Positions 16,925 to 25,343 of a stretch of DNA of 64,000 nt are shown piece after piece. Below the pieces are notes generated by a model. It had not been told where the DNA came from. It worked only from the letters and a program-made list of their open reading frames with translations, and made no database searches. How positions within the stretch are numbered: position 1 is the stretch's first letter; each line of letters begins with the position of its first letter. A program made the position numbers and the translations under genes. The DNA lies in NCBI RefSeq assembly GCF_013093415.1, contig NZ_JABFBC010000004.1, positions 1 to 64,000 on the forward strand, in the 5' to 3' direction. This stretch comes from Halovulum dunhuangense. GTDB lineage: Bacteria > Pseudomonadota > Alphaproteobacteria > Rhodobacterales > Rhodobacteraceae.

Positions 16925-17698
16925 ATGACCGAAAGCCACAAGATCAAGCTGATGTCCTACTCGCTGATCGCGGGCTTCTTCCTGACCTGGGAAGTGCTCT
17001 GCGTGCTGCTGGGCGTGTCGGACCTGATCCTGCCGCGCCCGTCCGAGATCCTGGTGACGATGTGGACGCGCTTCCCGGTGCTGTGGCCGCATATCGTGCA
17101 GACGCTTTACGCCACGCTCACGGGATTTGCGCTGGGCGTGCTGATCGGGGTGTCCATCGGCGTGCTGATCGGCACCTCGCGCATCGCCTACGGGGTGGCC
17201 TATCCGCTGCTGGTGGGCTTTTCCTCGATCCCCAAGGTGGCGGTGGTGCCGATCTTCGTGCTGTGGTTCGGCTCGGGCACGACGCCCGCGATCCTGACGG
17301 CCATGGTGATCTGCGTCTTCCCCATCGTGGTGAACATCGCCACGGGCCTTGCCACCACCGAGCCCGATCTCGAGGACGTGCTCAAGACGCTGGGCGCATC
17401 GAAGCGCGAGATCCTGTGGAATGTCGGCCTGCCACGCACCATGCCCTATTTCTTCGCCTCGCTGAAGGTGGCGATCACGCTGTCCTTCGTGGGCGCCGTG
17501 CTCTCCGAGACCGTCGCCTCGAACCGGGGCATCGGCAACGTGATGATGACGGCGTCCTCGAATTTCCAGGTCTCGCTGGTCTTCGCCGGGCTGATCATCC
17601 TGGCCCTGATGGGGGTGGCGCTTTACGCGGCCTTCTCCTTCCTCGAGCGCCGGGTGACCGGCTGGGCCACGCGCGGCAACGACATCGCCGTCAGCTGA
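16925..17698 (+). CDS. ABC transporter permease (SsuC/TauC family)
   Basis: A 257-residue inner-membrane protein with about six helices. The EAA-like loop is around residues 150-175 (DVLKTLGASKREILWNVGLP). I chose the ATG at 16925 because GGAG lies eight bases before it; an in-frame GTG at 16916 would overlap that ribosome site. It forms the channel of the NMT1/SsuA-type importer and lies 27 bases after the ATPase gene. Confidence 0.92.
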   Translation: MTESHKIKLMSYSLIAGFFLTWEVLCVLLGVSDLILPRPSEILVTMWTRFPVLWPHIVQTLYATLTGFALGVLIGVSIGVLIGTSRIAYGVAYPLLVGFSSIPKVAVVPIFVLWFGSGTTPAILTAMVICVFPIVVNIATGLATTEPDLEDVLKTLGASKREILWNVGLPRTMPYFFASLKVAITLSFVGAVLSETVASNRGIGNVMMTASSNFQVSLVFAGLIILALMGVALYAAFSFLERRVTGWATRGNDIAVS

Positions 17699-17740
17699 GT
17701 TCCGACTACCCCTGCAACCCGCCAGAGAAGGACCACGCGA

Positions 17741-18769
17741 ATGAGACACTCCCTGTTCGGCGCCGCAATCGCCATCGCCACCGCACTGTCCCCCGCCTTC
17801 GCCCAGGCCACCGACATCCGCTTCACCCTGGGCTGGAAGACGCAAGGCTCGGACGCGCCCTTCCTGCTGGCCCTTAGCAAGGGGTATTTCGCGGAAGAGG
17901 GGCTGAACGTCACCATCGACCAGGGCGAGGGGTCGGCCGCGACCGTCACCCGGATCATGGGCGGGGCCTATGACGCGGGCTTCGGCGACATCAACGCGAT
18001 CATCCAGAACGCCGCCCAGCGCCCCGGAGAGGCGCCGGTCATGGTCTACCAGCTGTGGAACCGCCCGCCCTTCGCGATCGTCACGCCTAAGTCGAGCGGC
18101 ATCGAGACGGTGGCCGATTTCGAGGGCCGCACGCTGGGCGGCGCCCAGGGCACGCCCACCACGCGGCTGTTCCCGGTCTTTGCCGAACTGAACGGCGTCG
18201 ACATCACCAAGGTCAGCCAGGAGAACATGGCGCCGAACCTGCAAGAGCCCATGATGATCCGCGGCGACATCGACGGCGCCTTCGTCTTCACCATCACAAG
18301 CTGGTTCAACCTGATCGCCAACCGCCAGGACCCGGCCGCCGACTACAACTGGTTCCAGTTCGAGGATTACGGCATGGACCTGTATTCCAACGGGCTGATG
18401 GTGTCCCAGGCGCTTCTGGCCGAGAACCCCGACGCGGTCGCCGCCATGGTGCGCGCCGTCAACCGCGCCACGCTGGAGGTGGCCAAGGACCAGGACGCCG
18501 CGATGGAGGCGATCATGGCCTTCGACAACCTGGTGGACCCCGAGATCGAGCGCGCGCGCCTGAACTTCGCGCTGACCAACCTGATGAACGCCCCCGAGGC
18601 CGACGAGATCGGCATGGGCGACCTGGTGGACGAGCGGCTGACCCGCTCGATCGAGATAGTGGCCCAGGGCTACGGGCTGGAGCGTCTGCCCGACGCCTCC
18701 GAGATCTTCGACCGCTCTTTCCTGCCGCCGGTCGAGGAGCGCCGTTTCGCCGTCGAGATCATGAACTGA
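17741..18769 (+). CDS. ABC transporter substrate-binding protein (NMT1/THI5-like)
   Basis: This 342-residue periplasmic protein has a signal peptide cut after FAQA at about residue 22. The mature part is an NMT1/SsuA fold, with FTLGWKTQGSDAPFLLALSKGYFAEEGLNV at its start and the DINAIIQNAAQRPGE stretch. Proteins of this class bind pyrimidine-like, purine-like, sulfonate or nitrile compounds. Downstream genes encode an amidohydrolase and a deacetylase-fold hydrolase, so a nitrogen-containing ring or amide is the likely ligand. A perfect 11-bp hairpin follows at 18778-18809. Confidence 0.92.
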   Translation: MRHSLFGAAIAIATALSPAFAQATDIRFTLGWKTQGSDAPFLLALSKGYFAEEGLNVTIDQGEGSAATVTRIMGGAYDAGFGDINAIIQNAAQRPGEAPVMVYQLWNRPPFAIVTPKSSGIETVADFEGRTLGGAQGTPTTRLFPVFAELNGVDITKVSQENMAPNLQEPMMIRGDIDGAFVFTITSWFNLIANRQDPAADYNWFQFEDYGMDLYSNGLMVSQALLAENPDAVAAMVRAVNRATLEVAKDQDAAMEAIMAFDNLVDPEIERARLNFALTNLMNAPEADEIGMGDLVDERLTRSIEIVAQGYGLERLPDASEIFDRSFLPPVEERRFAVEIMN

Positions 18770-18777
18770 TCCACCCC

Positions 18778-18809
18778 GCGCGCCGGCCGGACCCGTCTGG
18801 CCGGCGCGC
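18778..18809 (+). terminator. Strong hairpin after the ABC binding-protein gene
   Basis: GCGCGCCGGCC and GGCCGGCGCGC form a perfect 11-bp stem with a ten-base loop, starting eight bases after the stop codon. Only a short T-run follows, so it may reduce rather than stop transcription into the amidohydrolase gene. Confidence 0.6.
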
Positions 18810-18846
18810 CCCTGTTTCCTGATCCCCCAATGGCCCGAGGTTCCGC

Positions 18847-20349
18847 GTGCCCAGCCCTGCCAGACTGATCCGCGGCGGCCTCGTGCTGGTCGGGAACACG
18901 CGCTTCGAGAGCGTCTCGATCCTGGTGCGCGACGGCCGCATCAAGGCCCTGATCGACGGCGACGGCCCCGCGGATGTCGAGGTGATCGACGCGGCGGGCC
19001 GCATCGTGATCCCGGGGCTGGTGAACGGGCACACCCATTCGCACGGCGCGCTGGGCCGGGGTGGCGTGCCGGACGATGCCACGCTCGAGACGTTCCTTGC
19101 CGGGGCGGGCGCCCTGAACGGAAACCGCCACGTCGACGACCTGCGTCTGAGTGCGGAACTCTCTGCCGTCGAGATGATCCGCAAGGGCTGCACCGCCTGT
19201 TTCGACCTGAGCGTGGAGTTGCCAAGCCCCAGCGTCGAGGGCATTCACGCGGTGGCGATGGCCTATCATGGGGCCGGCATGCGGGCGGTGGTCGCGCCGA
19301 TGATCTCGGACCGCACGATCCACCAGGCGCTGCCGGGGCTGCTTGACGCATTTCCGCCCGAGATGCGCGCGGCCCTTGCCGCGATCGCCATGCCCCCCTG
19401 GACCGAGACGCTGGCGATCTGCGCGGACGCCGTGCAGCGCTGGCCGGTGCCCATGGACCGGGTCCGGCCCGGCATCGGCCCGGCCATCCCGCTCCATTGT
19501 TCCGACGATTTCCTGCGCGCCTGTGCTGCTCTCGCGGATGACTGCGACCTGCGGCTTCAGACCCACCTGGCCGAAAGCCGGATGCAGCAGGTGGCAGCCC
19601 GGCGCCGCTACGGCACCAGCCTGACCGCGCATCTCGGGGCGCTGGGCGTGCTGTCGGCCCGGGCGAGCGGCGCGCATGGCGTCTGGCTGTCCGAGACGGA
19701 GGCGCGGCTTCTGGCCGCCAGCGGCACCGGCATCGTGCACAACCCCATGAGCAACCTGCGGCTCGGTTCGGGCACCGCGCCGGTGCGGATGCTGGCGGAT
19801 GCGGGTGTCGGCCTGGGGATCGGCACCGACGCCTCGAACACCTCGGACGGGCAGAACATGTTCGAGGCGATGCGCCTTGGCGCCACGCTCAGCCGGGCGC
19901 AGGCCGCAGCGCCCGAGCACTGGATCGGCGCGACCGAAGCCTTCCGCATGGCGACCGAGGGCAGCGCGCGGATCCTGGGCCTCGACCGGGTCGGCCGGAT
20001 CGAGGAGGGCTGGGCCGCGGATCTGCTGTTTCTCGATGCCGACTACTGCCATTATGTGCCCCTGCGCGACACGCTTTCCCAGATCGTGTTCGCCGAGAAT
20101 GGCGCGGCGCTTCGCGAGGTGATGATCGCGGGCGACTTCGTGCTCAAGGACGGGCGCGTCCTGACGCTGGACGAGACGGCGCTGGCCGAACGCGCCCGCA
20201 CCGCCGCGCGGCGGCTGGATGCCGCCAACGCGCAGGCGCGGCAGATGGCCGATGCGGCCGCCGTGATCGTGCGAAGCTTCTGTCGCGGCGCCTGCGCCGA
20301 TTTCCCCCCCGCAAGTCATCAACGAGGATCGCATGGACCAGAAAACTGA
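18847..20349 (+). CDS. Amidohydrolase family protein (ATZ/TRZ, cytosine deaminase-like)
   Basis: The 500-residue metal-dependent hydrolase begins at a GTG with GAGG six bases upstream. The metal-binding HTHSHG motif is near residue 64. TH in LQTHLAES, the AHGVWL segment, and the aspartate in GIGTDASNTSDGQNMFE complete the usual active-site set of the S-adenosylhomocysteine deaminase / atrazine chlorohydrolase family. It would deaminate or hydrolyse an amino- or amide-bearing ring in the cytoplasm. Its stop lies inside the start of the next gene (17-base overlap), so the two are coupled. Confidence 0.9.
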   Translation: MPSPARLIRGGLVLVGNTRFESVSILVRDGRIKALIDGDGPADVEVIDAAGRIVIPGLVNGHTHSHGALGRGGVPDDATLETFLAGAGALNGNRHVDDLRLSAELSAVEMIRKGCTACFDLSVELPSPSVEGIHAVAMAYHGAGMRAVVAPMISDRTIHQALPGLLDAFPPEMRAALAAIAMPPWTETLAICADAVQRWPVPMDRVRPGIGPAIPLHCSDDFLRACAALADDCDLRLQTHLAESRMQQVAARRRYGTSLTAHLGALGVLSARASGAHGVWLSETEARLLAASGTGIVHNPMSNLRLGSGTAPVRMLADAGVGLGIGTDASNTSDGQNMFEAMRLGATLSRAQAAAPEHWIGATEAFRMATEGSARILGLDRVGRIEEGWAADLLFLDADYCHYVPLRDTLSQIVFAENGAALREVMIAGDFVLKDGRVLTLDETALAERARTAARRLDAANAQARQMADAAAVIVRSFCRGACADFPPASHQRGSHGPEN

Positions 20350-20758
20350 TCCCGTGGCCGCCGCAAAGGCCATCGTCGAAACCTATCTCGAGCTGTCGAT
20401 GATCCCCGACCCCGTCGCAGCCTCTGCCCATATCAGCGAGGATTTCGAGCTGGTCTTCACCGGGGGGCGGCGCTTTGCGAACCCCTCGGAAAGCGCCGCC
20501 TTCAACGCCCGGCGCTATGCCTGGGTGAAGAAGCGCTTCCTGCGCACCGATGCCGCGCTGGACCCCGAGACGGGCGACGTGCATGTCTACAACACCGGCT
20601 ATCTGTATGGCGAATGGCCCGACGGCACGCCCTTCGAGACGAACCGCTACATGGACAAGTTCATCGTGCGCGACGGCAAGCTGGTGCGCACCGATGTCTG
20701 GAACGACAGCGCCGAGATCCTGCTCTTCAAGGCGGGGCTGGCGGAAGCGGAGCTCTGA
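20333..20758 (+). CDS. SnoaL/NTF2-like domain protein
   Basis: A 141-residue protein with the cone-shaped NTF2/SnoaL pattern: a helical N-terminus (AAAKAIVETYLELSM), then alternating strands such as TGYLYGEWPDGTPFETNRYMDKFIVRDGKLVRTDVWND. Members act as isomerases, dehydratases, cyclases or binding partners, so the exact chemistry is open. It overlaps the amidohydrolase gene by 17 bases and is followed after three bases by the deacetylase-like gene, placing it firmly in one catabolic unit. Confidence 0.8.
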   Translation: MDQKTDPVAAAKAIVETYLELSMIPDPVAASAHISEDFELVFTGGRRFANPSESAAFNARRYAWVKKRFLRTDAALDPETGDVHVYNTGYLYGEWPDGTPFETNRYMDKFIVRDGKLVRTDVWNDSAEILLFKAGLAEAEL

Positions 20759-20761
20759 TCC

Positions 20762-21646
20762 ATGCAGAGGCACCACGGGCGCTATGACTATGTGCCGATC
20801 ACCCGGCGCGCCGACTACACCTGGCCGGGTGGCGCGCGGCTGGCGGTCTATCTGGGCCTGAACCTGGAGCATTTCGCCTTTGGCGAGGGGCTGGGCGCAG
20901 AGCTTGCGCCGGGCGGGCCGCAGCCCGACGTGCTGAACTACGCCTGGCGCGACTACGGCAACCGGGTCGGCGCCTGGCGGATGCGCGAGATGTTCGATGC
21001 GCTGGAGATGCCCGCCAGCATCATCGCCAACAGCGCGATGTACGACTACGCGCCCGAACTGATGGACAGCTTCCGCGCCCGCGGCGACGAGGTGGTGGGC
21101 CATGGCCGCACCAATTCCGAACGCCAGAGCGTGCTGGCGGAGCAGGAGGAGGCGCAACTCATCGCCGAGGCGACGCAAGCGATCACGCAGGCCGAGGGCG
21201 TGGCGCCCCAGGGCTGGCTGTCGCCCTGGATCGCGGAAAGCGCCGTCACCCCGGACCTGCTGGCCGAGGCGGGCTATGGCTACACGCTGAACTGGTGCAT
21301 GGACGACCAGCCGGTCTGGATGCGCACGCGGGCGGGCCGGATCCTGTCGATCCCCTATCCGCAGGAGGTGAACGACATCCCCTCGATCGTCGCGCGCAAG
21401 GACGGGGCGGCAGATTTCGCCGACATGATCATCGACAATTTCGACGAGATGCTGGAGCAGTCCCGCGCCCAGCCGCTGGTCATGGGCATCGCGCTGCATC
21501 CCTACCTGGTGGGCCAGCCCTACCGCCTGCGCCAGCTGCGCCGGGCGCTGTCGCATATCTGCGCGCACCGGGACCGGATCTGGCTGACCCGCGCAGGCGA
21601 CATCCACACCTATTGCCGGGAGCAGATCGACGGCCTGATCGTCTGA
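20762..21646 (+). CDS. Polysaccharide deacetylase family protein (allantoinase PuuE-like subgroup)
   Basis: The 294-residue protein has the NodB-type fold without a signal peptide. Key stretches are WRMREMFDALEMPASIIANSAMYD, DEVVGHGRTNSERQSVL, and the late IALHPYLVGQPYRLRQLRRAL. This pattern is shared with PuuE-type allantoinases and other cytoplasmic amide-ring hydrolases rather than with chitin deacetylases. With the adjacent amidohydrolase and NTF2-like genes, it probably opens or hydrolyses a cyclic amide. It is the last gene of the operon, convergent with the PQQ dehydrogenase gene. Confidence 0.85.
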   Translation: MQRHHGRYDYVPITRRADYTWPGGARLAVYLGLNLEHFAFGEGLGAELAPGGPQPDVLNYAWRDYGNRVGAWRMREMFDALEMPASIIANSAMYDYAPELMDSFRARGDEVVGHGRTNSERQSVLAEQEEAQLIAEATQAITQAEGVAPQGWLSPWIAESAVTPDLLAEAGYGYTLNWCMDDQPVWMRTRAGRILSIPYPQEVNDIPSIVARKDGAADFADMIIDNFDEMLEQSRAQPLVMGIALHPYLVGQPYRLRQLRRALSHICAHRDRIWLTRAGDIHTYCREQIDGLIV

Positions 21647-21670
21647 GCGTGGGTGGGCGGCCCGAAACGG

Positions 21671-21700
21671 AAAACGCGGGCCCCCGTCAGGGGACCCGCG
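21671..21700 (-). terminator. Intrinsic terminator, minus strand
   Basis: CGCGGG-C-CCCC pairs with GGGG-A-CCCGCG across a GTCA loop. On the minus strand the stem is followed directly by TTTT, so it fits as the terminator of the PQQ dehydrogenase gene. It can also act on the convergent operon. Confidence 0.7.
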
Positions 21701-21746
21701 CCCGGCAGATGGCGCGCCGCGGCGGGGCGGCGCGCCGGTGTCGCCC

Positions 21747-23030
21747 TCAGTTGGCGGGGGTGAGCTTGTGGATCGCGCCCTCGTCCACCGCGGTGTAGAG
21801 GCTGCCATCGGGCCCGAGCACCACCGAGCGGAACCGCGCGGATTCCATCGGCAGCGTCATCTCGGTCACGTCCTCGACCTGAAGGTCGTCGGTCAGCTCG
21901 ACCACGTCGATGCGCTGGCCGATCGGCGTGCCGCCGAAGCCGATGCCCATGACGCCCACGACCATCGCGCCGTTCCAGTCGCCCCACTGCTCGCCCTCGA
22001 GGAAGGCGGCAGAGCCGCTGCCCTGGGACCAGCCGTTGTTGTCCCAGATCGGCTGCATCGCGTCGGGATAGGTGTCGAGATCGGTCATCGGCATGAAGGC
22101 CGCGCGCTCGTAGCGGTTCATCCCCTCCATCTGGTTCGGGCTGTAGCCGCAGTAGTTGTCCGGGCAATCGCCACGGCCGGCCATGTTGGGCCGCGGATCC
22201 CAGCCGCCATTGCCGCCGTTCACCAGGACGGTGATCTCGTCCGAGTGCCAGGGGCCATGCTCGACCACGATCGGCGTGCCGGTCGCAGGCTCGAACGCGA
22301 TGCCCTGCACGTTGCGGTGGCCATAGGTATAGGCCCGCTTGTCGAAGCCCTCGGGCGGGTTGTTGTCGGGATGCGCGTTGCCGTCGGTGTCGATGCGCAG
22401 CACCTTGCTGCCCATCAGCGTCGGGCTCTGCGGGATCTCGGCGTTGTGGTTGTCGCCCGTGGTCAGCCAGAGCGCGCCATCGGGACCGAAGCGCACGCGC
22501 CCGCCGTTATGCGCGCCGGGCCCGCCGAAGGGGTGATCCGAGGCCGCCATCTTGTAGGGCACGTCGTCCACGATGTCGGTACGATCGGACACGCCGGTGA
22601 AGTCCTCGCTGACCACCAGCCGCATCAGGCGGTTGGTGTGCGGCGTGACCATGTTCGAGGTCGAGTAGACATAGATCCGGCGGTTCTCGGCGAAGTTCGG
22701 ATCGATGGCCACGCCCATCATGCCGGCCTGCCCCTCGCAGAACAGGTCGTCGGCGGTGCTGGGGTAGCCCTCCGAGCCGGACATGCCCAGAAGCGGCTTC
22801 ACCTCGCCCGAGGGCATCAGCACCGACAGGCCCTTGCACTTCTCGGTGAAGAACATCGTGCCGTCCGCAAGGAAGGCCATGTCCCAGGGGCTTTCGAGGT
22901 TGTCCAGAACGACGCTGTGCTCAAGCGCGGTGGTGTTCATGCCGGTCTGGGCGGTGGCCGGAAGGGCGAGCGCGCCGGCAACCAGCGGCACCAGGAAGAG
23001 CGCGGATGCGCTGCTTGTACGAAGTTTCAT
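21747..23030 (-). CDS. PQQ-dependent sugar dehydrogenase family protein
   Basis: A 427-residue secreted protein with a signal peptide cut after ATAQ at about residue 28. The mature part is a beta-propeller of the glucose/sorbosone dehydrogenase (GSDH) family. SPWDMAFLADG, GAHNGGRVRFGPDGALWLTTGD and YGHRNVQGIAFEP are the usual conserved stretches around the PQQ and calcium sites. It would oxidise an aldose or similar compound in the periplasm and pass electrons to a cytochrome c. A small cytochrome c gene lies upstream on the same strand (23251-23568), though separated by its own terminator. Several cysteines in the C-terminal half suggest disulphides. Confidence 0.88.
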   Translation of the reverse strand: MKLRTSSASALFLVPLVAGALALPATAQTGMNTTALEHSVVLDNLESPWDMAFLADGTMFFTEKCKGLSVLMPSGEVKPLLGMSGSEGYPSTADDLFCEGQAGMMGVAIDPNFAENRRIYVYSTSNMVTPHTNRLMRLVVSEDFTGVSDRTDIVDDVPYKMAASDHPFGGPGAHNGGRVRFGPDGALWLTTGDNHNAEIPQSPTLMGSKVLRIDTDGNAHPDNNPPEGFDKRAYTYGHRNVQGIAFEPATGTPIVVEHGPWHSDEITVLVNGGNGGWDPRPNMAGRGDCPDNYCGYSPNQMEGMNRYERAAFMPMTDLDTYPDAMQPIWDNNGWSQGSGSAAFLEGEQWGDWNGAMVVGVMGIGFGGTPIGQRIDVVELTDDLQVEDVTEMTLPMESARFRSVVLGPDGSLYTAVDEGAIHKLTPAN

Positions 23031-23200
23031 TGTATCCTCCCAAGGGATCGTCTTTTTCTGTCGACGCCGGGCCGGACAGCTGGTCCGACCCTGGGCGAAG
23101 CAGTGGGCGGAGAGTACGCTTCGCCGGGTCCGCCTTCAATTGATTCCGAAGCCGGTGCATCGGAAATTCATGTTTCCGCACAATGGGAAAGCGCCATACG

Positions 23201-23226
23201 AAAACGGCCGGCGCGTGCGCCGGCCG
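23201..23226 (-). terminator. Intrinsic terminator of the cytochrome c gene
   Basis: A perfect CGGCCGGCGC / GCGCCGGCCG stem at 23205-23226. On the minus strand it is followed by TTTT, about 25 bases after the cytochrome c stop codon. Confidence 0.75.
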
Positions 23227-23250
23227 GTGTCCTGCAACCTGTGGGCCTGC

Positions 23251-23568
23251 CTATTTGAAGGCGGTGGTGATGTAGCCCACGATGTTGACGATATCCTCGT
23301 CGGACAGCTCCTGCGCGAAGGGGATCATCAGGGGCGAATTCGGCCCGATCCGCTCTCCCGCGCGATAGGTCTCCAGCCGCTCGGTCAGGTAATCCGCTTC
23401 CTTGTCGGCCAGCTTGGGATAGGCCGACATGCCCTGCGCCTTGGGCCCGTGGCAGTTGCGGCAGACCTGCTGATAGGCCTTCTCGCCGGCCGCGACATCC
23501 GCCTCGCCTGCCTGCGCGGTCGCTGCAAGCCCGGTCATGCCCAGCGCCAGGATGAATGCTCGATACAT
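23251..23568 (-). CDS. Small periplasmic cytochrome c (class I)
   Basis: The 105-residue protein has a signal peptide cut after AQAG, one heme site CRNCH at residues 36-40, and a probable axial methionine in SPLMIPF near residue 81. I started it at 23568 because GGGGAGGAC precedes that ATG and it gives a proper signal peptide. It is a soluble one-electron carrier. Its neighbours are a PQQ-type dehydrogenase downstream and a ferric-reductase-like flavoprotein upstream, so it may accept electrons from either. It is not obviously part of a longer operon. Confidence 0.9.
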   Translation of the reverse strand: MYRAFILALGMTGLAATAQAGEADVAAGEKAYQQVCRNCHGPKAQGMSAYPKLADKEADYLTERLETYRAGERIGPNSPLMIPFAQELSDEDIVNIVGYITTAFK

Positions 23569-23745
23569 CTGTGTCCTCCCCTTGTGTCCTTGCCGGGGCC
23601 CGGCGATGCGGCGGGGCCCCCGCGTCCCGTGACGGGACAGGGCCCGGCCGGCGAACGCACCCCCGACTTCTACAGGCTCCGCAGGCGCAATCAAGCGGGT
23701 CCATTCGGGGTGCGCCGCCTGCGCGTCGCGCCCGCCGACGATCCC

Positions 23746-25218
23746 TCAGCCAAGGGCGGCCACGAAGGCGGCGATACCGATGCCAAGTGCCAGCGCGAGC
23801 GCAAGAAAGCGCCGCCTGAGGCGCCGGTCCAGCCGTGAGGCGCCTTCGGAATAGTCGAACCGCTCGTACATCACGCGGTCCATGGGAAGCCCCAATTCGA
23901 TCAGCCCGTCGGCGACCGCCGTCACCATCGGCCCCGGCCCGCAGATCAGCGCCACGGTGCGGGCCGGGTCCAGCCCGTCCAGCATTTCCGCCATCCGCGC
24001 ATGGTCGAGCCGCCCCACCGCGCCCGACCACCCGGACGACGGCGTCTCGCTCAGAAGAAGCGTCCGCAGGTCGAGCCGCGCCTCCGCGGCCGCGATCTCG
24101 CCCAGACAGGCGAGGTTTTCGGGCGCGCCCGCGGCATAGGCCAGGCGCACGGGCTGTTCATGCCCGCGCGCGACCAGGTCGCGCAGAAGCCCCATGATTG
24201 GCCCGATCCCCGCGCCGCCCGCGATCAGGAGGACCGCGTCCTCGTCCCGGCCCTCGAGGGTGAAGGTGCCATATGGCCCGTCGATCCCGATGGGCGTGCC
24301 GGGGGCAAGCTGCCCGATCCGCCCGGTGAAGTCGCCCGCCTCCTTGACGATCAGGCTCAGCCCCGGCCGTTCGGGGCTGTCGGCGACGGAGAAGGGGTGA
24401 TCGAACAGCGGGAAGCGCCGCGCGCCTTCGGTCATCCAGACGAACTGTCCCGCGCGGTAGCCCAGCGGCGGCGTGCCCGGCACCGGCTGGATGTCCAGCT
24501 CCCAGATCCGGTCGGCCACCCTGACGACGGAGGCAAGGCGCCAGGGCCGCCGGTGCAGCCGGGCCCAGCGCCACCCGTAGAGCACCGCGACAATGCCCAT
24601 GACCAGCGCGCCCAGCGCCCACCAGAACAGGCCCAGCGCACCCGTGGCGCTGAACCGGCCCACCGCAAGCGCGTGGTGCAGGCCCGCGCCCAGCGCGAGG
24701 GCCGCCAGCAGCACATGGGCGCCGCGCCATGCCTCGTAGCGCAGTCGCAGGCGCTTCTGAAGCGCCGAGCCGATGACAAGGATTGCAAGCGCCGCGAGCG
24801 CCACGACCCCGCTGCGGTAATGCGTCAGGGTGGCATAGGCCCGAAGCCGCTCTGCCCCCAGGGCGGGATCGGCAAGAGATGTCGGCACGACATAAAGCAC
24901 CGGGTGCAGCAGCAGCGCCAGCAGCACCCACCAGGCGGCGGTCTTGTGAAAGGCCATGACGCGATCGACGCCGAGATGCCCTGAGACGATCTGGAACCGC
25001 CCCGAGGTCACGAACTGCACCGCCATCGCCGCAAGACCCGCAAGGCCCAGACCCGCTGCCGCCAGCTCCCATGTGGCGGCGGGCGCGACGGTGCGCGTCG
25101 CGGCAAGCGCAAGGGGCGCGAGACAGGCCGCCGGATAGAGCAGGGCCGCCACCCAGGCGGGAAGGCGTGGCGACTGGTGGGCGTCGGCGGATCGGCTGCC
25201 GGCCGGCGCGTCCTGCAT
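23746..25218 (-). CDS. Ferric-reductase-like transmembrane flavoprotein oxidoreductase
   Basis: The 490-residue protein has a membrane half with about six helices (residues 20-230, including histidines in LLALLLHPVLYV and LGAGLHHALAV that could ligate heme). Behind it is a ferredoxin-reductase half with the flavin motif HPFSVADSP and the pyridine-nucleotide motif GGAGIGPIMGLL. A hydrophobic anchor ends the protein. The ATG at 25218 is preceded by GGGAGAGG. It would move electrons across the membrane from NAD(P)H. It is divergent from a pentaheme cytochrome c, with an Fnr-like box in between, so joint induction at low oxygen or by NO is likely. Confidence 0.82.
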   Translation of the reverse strand: MQDAPAGSRSADAHQSPRLPAWVAALLYPAACLAPLALAATRTVAPAATWELAAAGLGLAGLAAMAVQFVTSGRFQIVSGHLGVDRVMAFHKTAAWWVLLALLLHPVLYVVPTSLADPALGAERLRAYATLTHYRSGVVALAALAILVIGSALQKRLRLRYEAWRGAHVLLAALALGAGLHHALAVGRFSATGALGLFWWALGALVMGIVAVLYGWRWARLHRRPWRLASVVRVADRIWELDIQPVPGTPPLGYRAGQFVWMTEGARRFPLFDHPFSVADSPERPGLSLIVKEAGDFTGRIGQLAPGTPIGIDGPYGTFTLEGRDEDAVLLIAGGAGIGPIMGLLRDLVARGHEQPVRLAYAAGAPENLACLGEIAAAEARLDLRTLLLSETPSSGWSGAVGRLDHARMAEMLDGLDPARTVALICGPGPMVTAVADGLIELGLPMDRVMYERFDYSEGASRLDRRLRRRFLALALALGIGIAAFVAALG

Positions 25219-25273
25219 GAAACCTCTCCCTTGCATAGGGCCCCAGTTGAGCGGGGCGCGGGCGCATGCTTCC

Positions 25274-25287
25274 TTGACCTGCGTCAA
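25274..25287. promoter_or_regulatory. Fnr/Nnr-like box between the flavoprotein and pentaheme cytochrome genes
   Basis: TTGAC-CTGC-GTCAA is a perfect inverted repeat of the Crp/Fnr family type. Its centre is about 62 bases from each divergent start codon (25218 minus, 25344 plus). The GTCAA half-site is the form often seen for Nnr-type NO regulators. Confidence 0.65.
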
Positions 25288-25343
25288 GGACCTGGTCCGA
25301 AAGCCCGGTGCACCCTGTCTTTCCCAGCACGAGAAAGGCCGCC

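Noticed and set aside
16016-18244. A 742-codon minus-strand frame over the NMT1-type ABC genes
   Set aside because: Shadow of three well-recognised transport genes; no signal peptide, domain or ribosome site.
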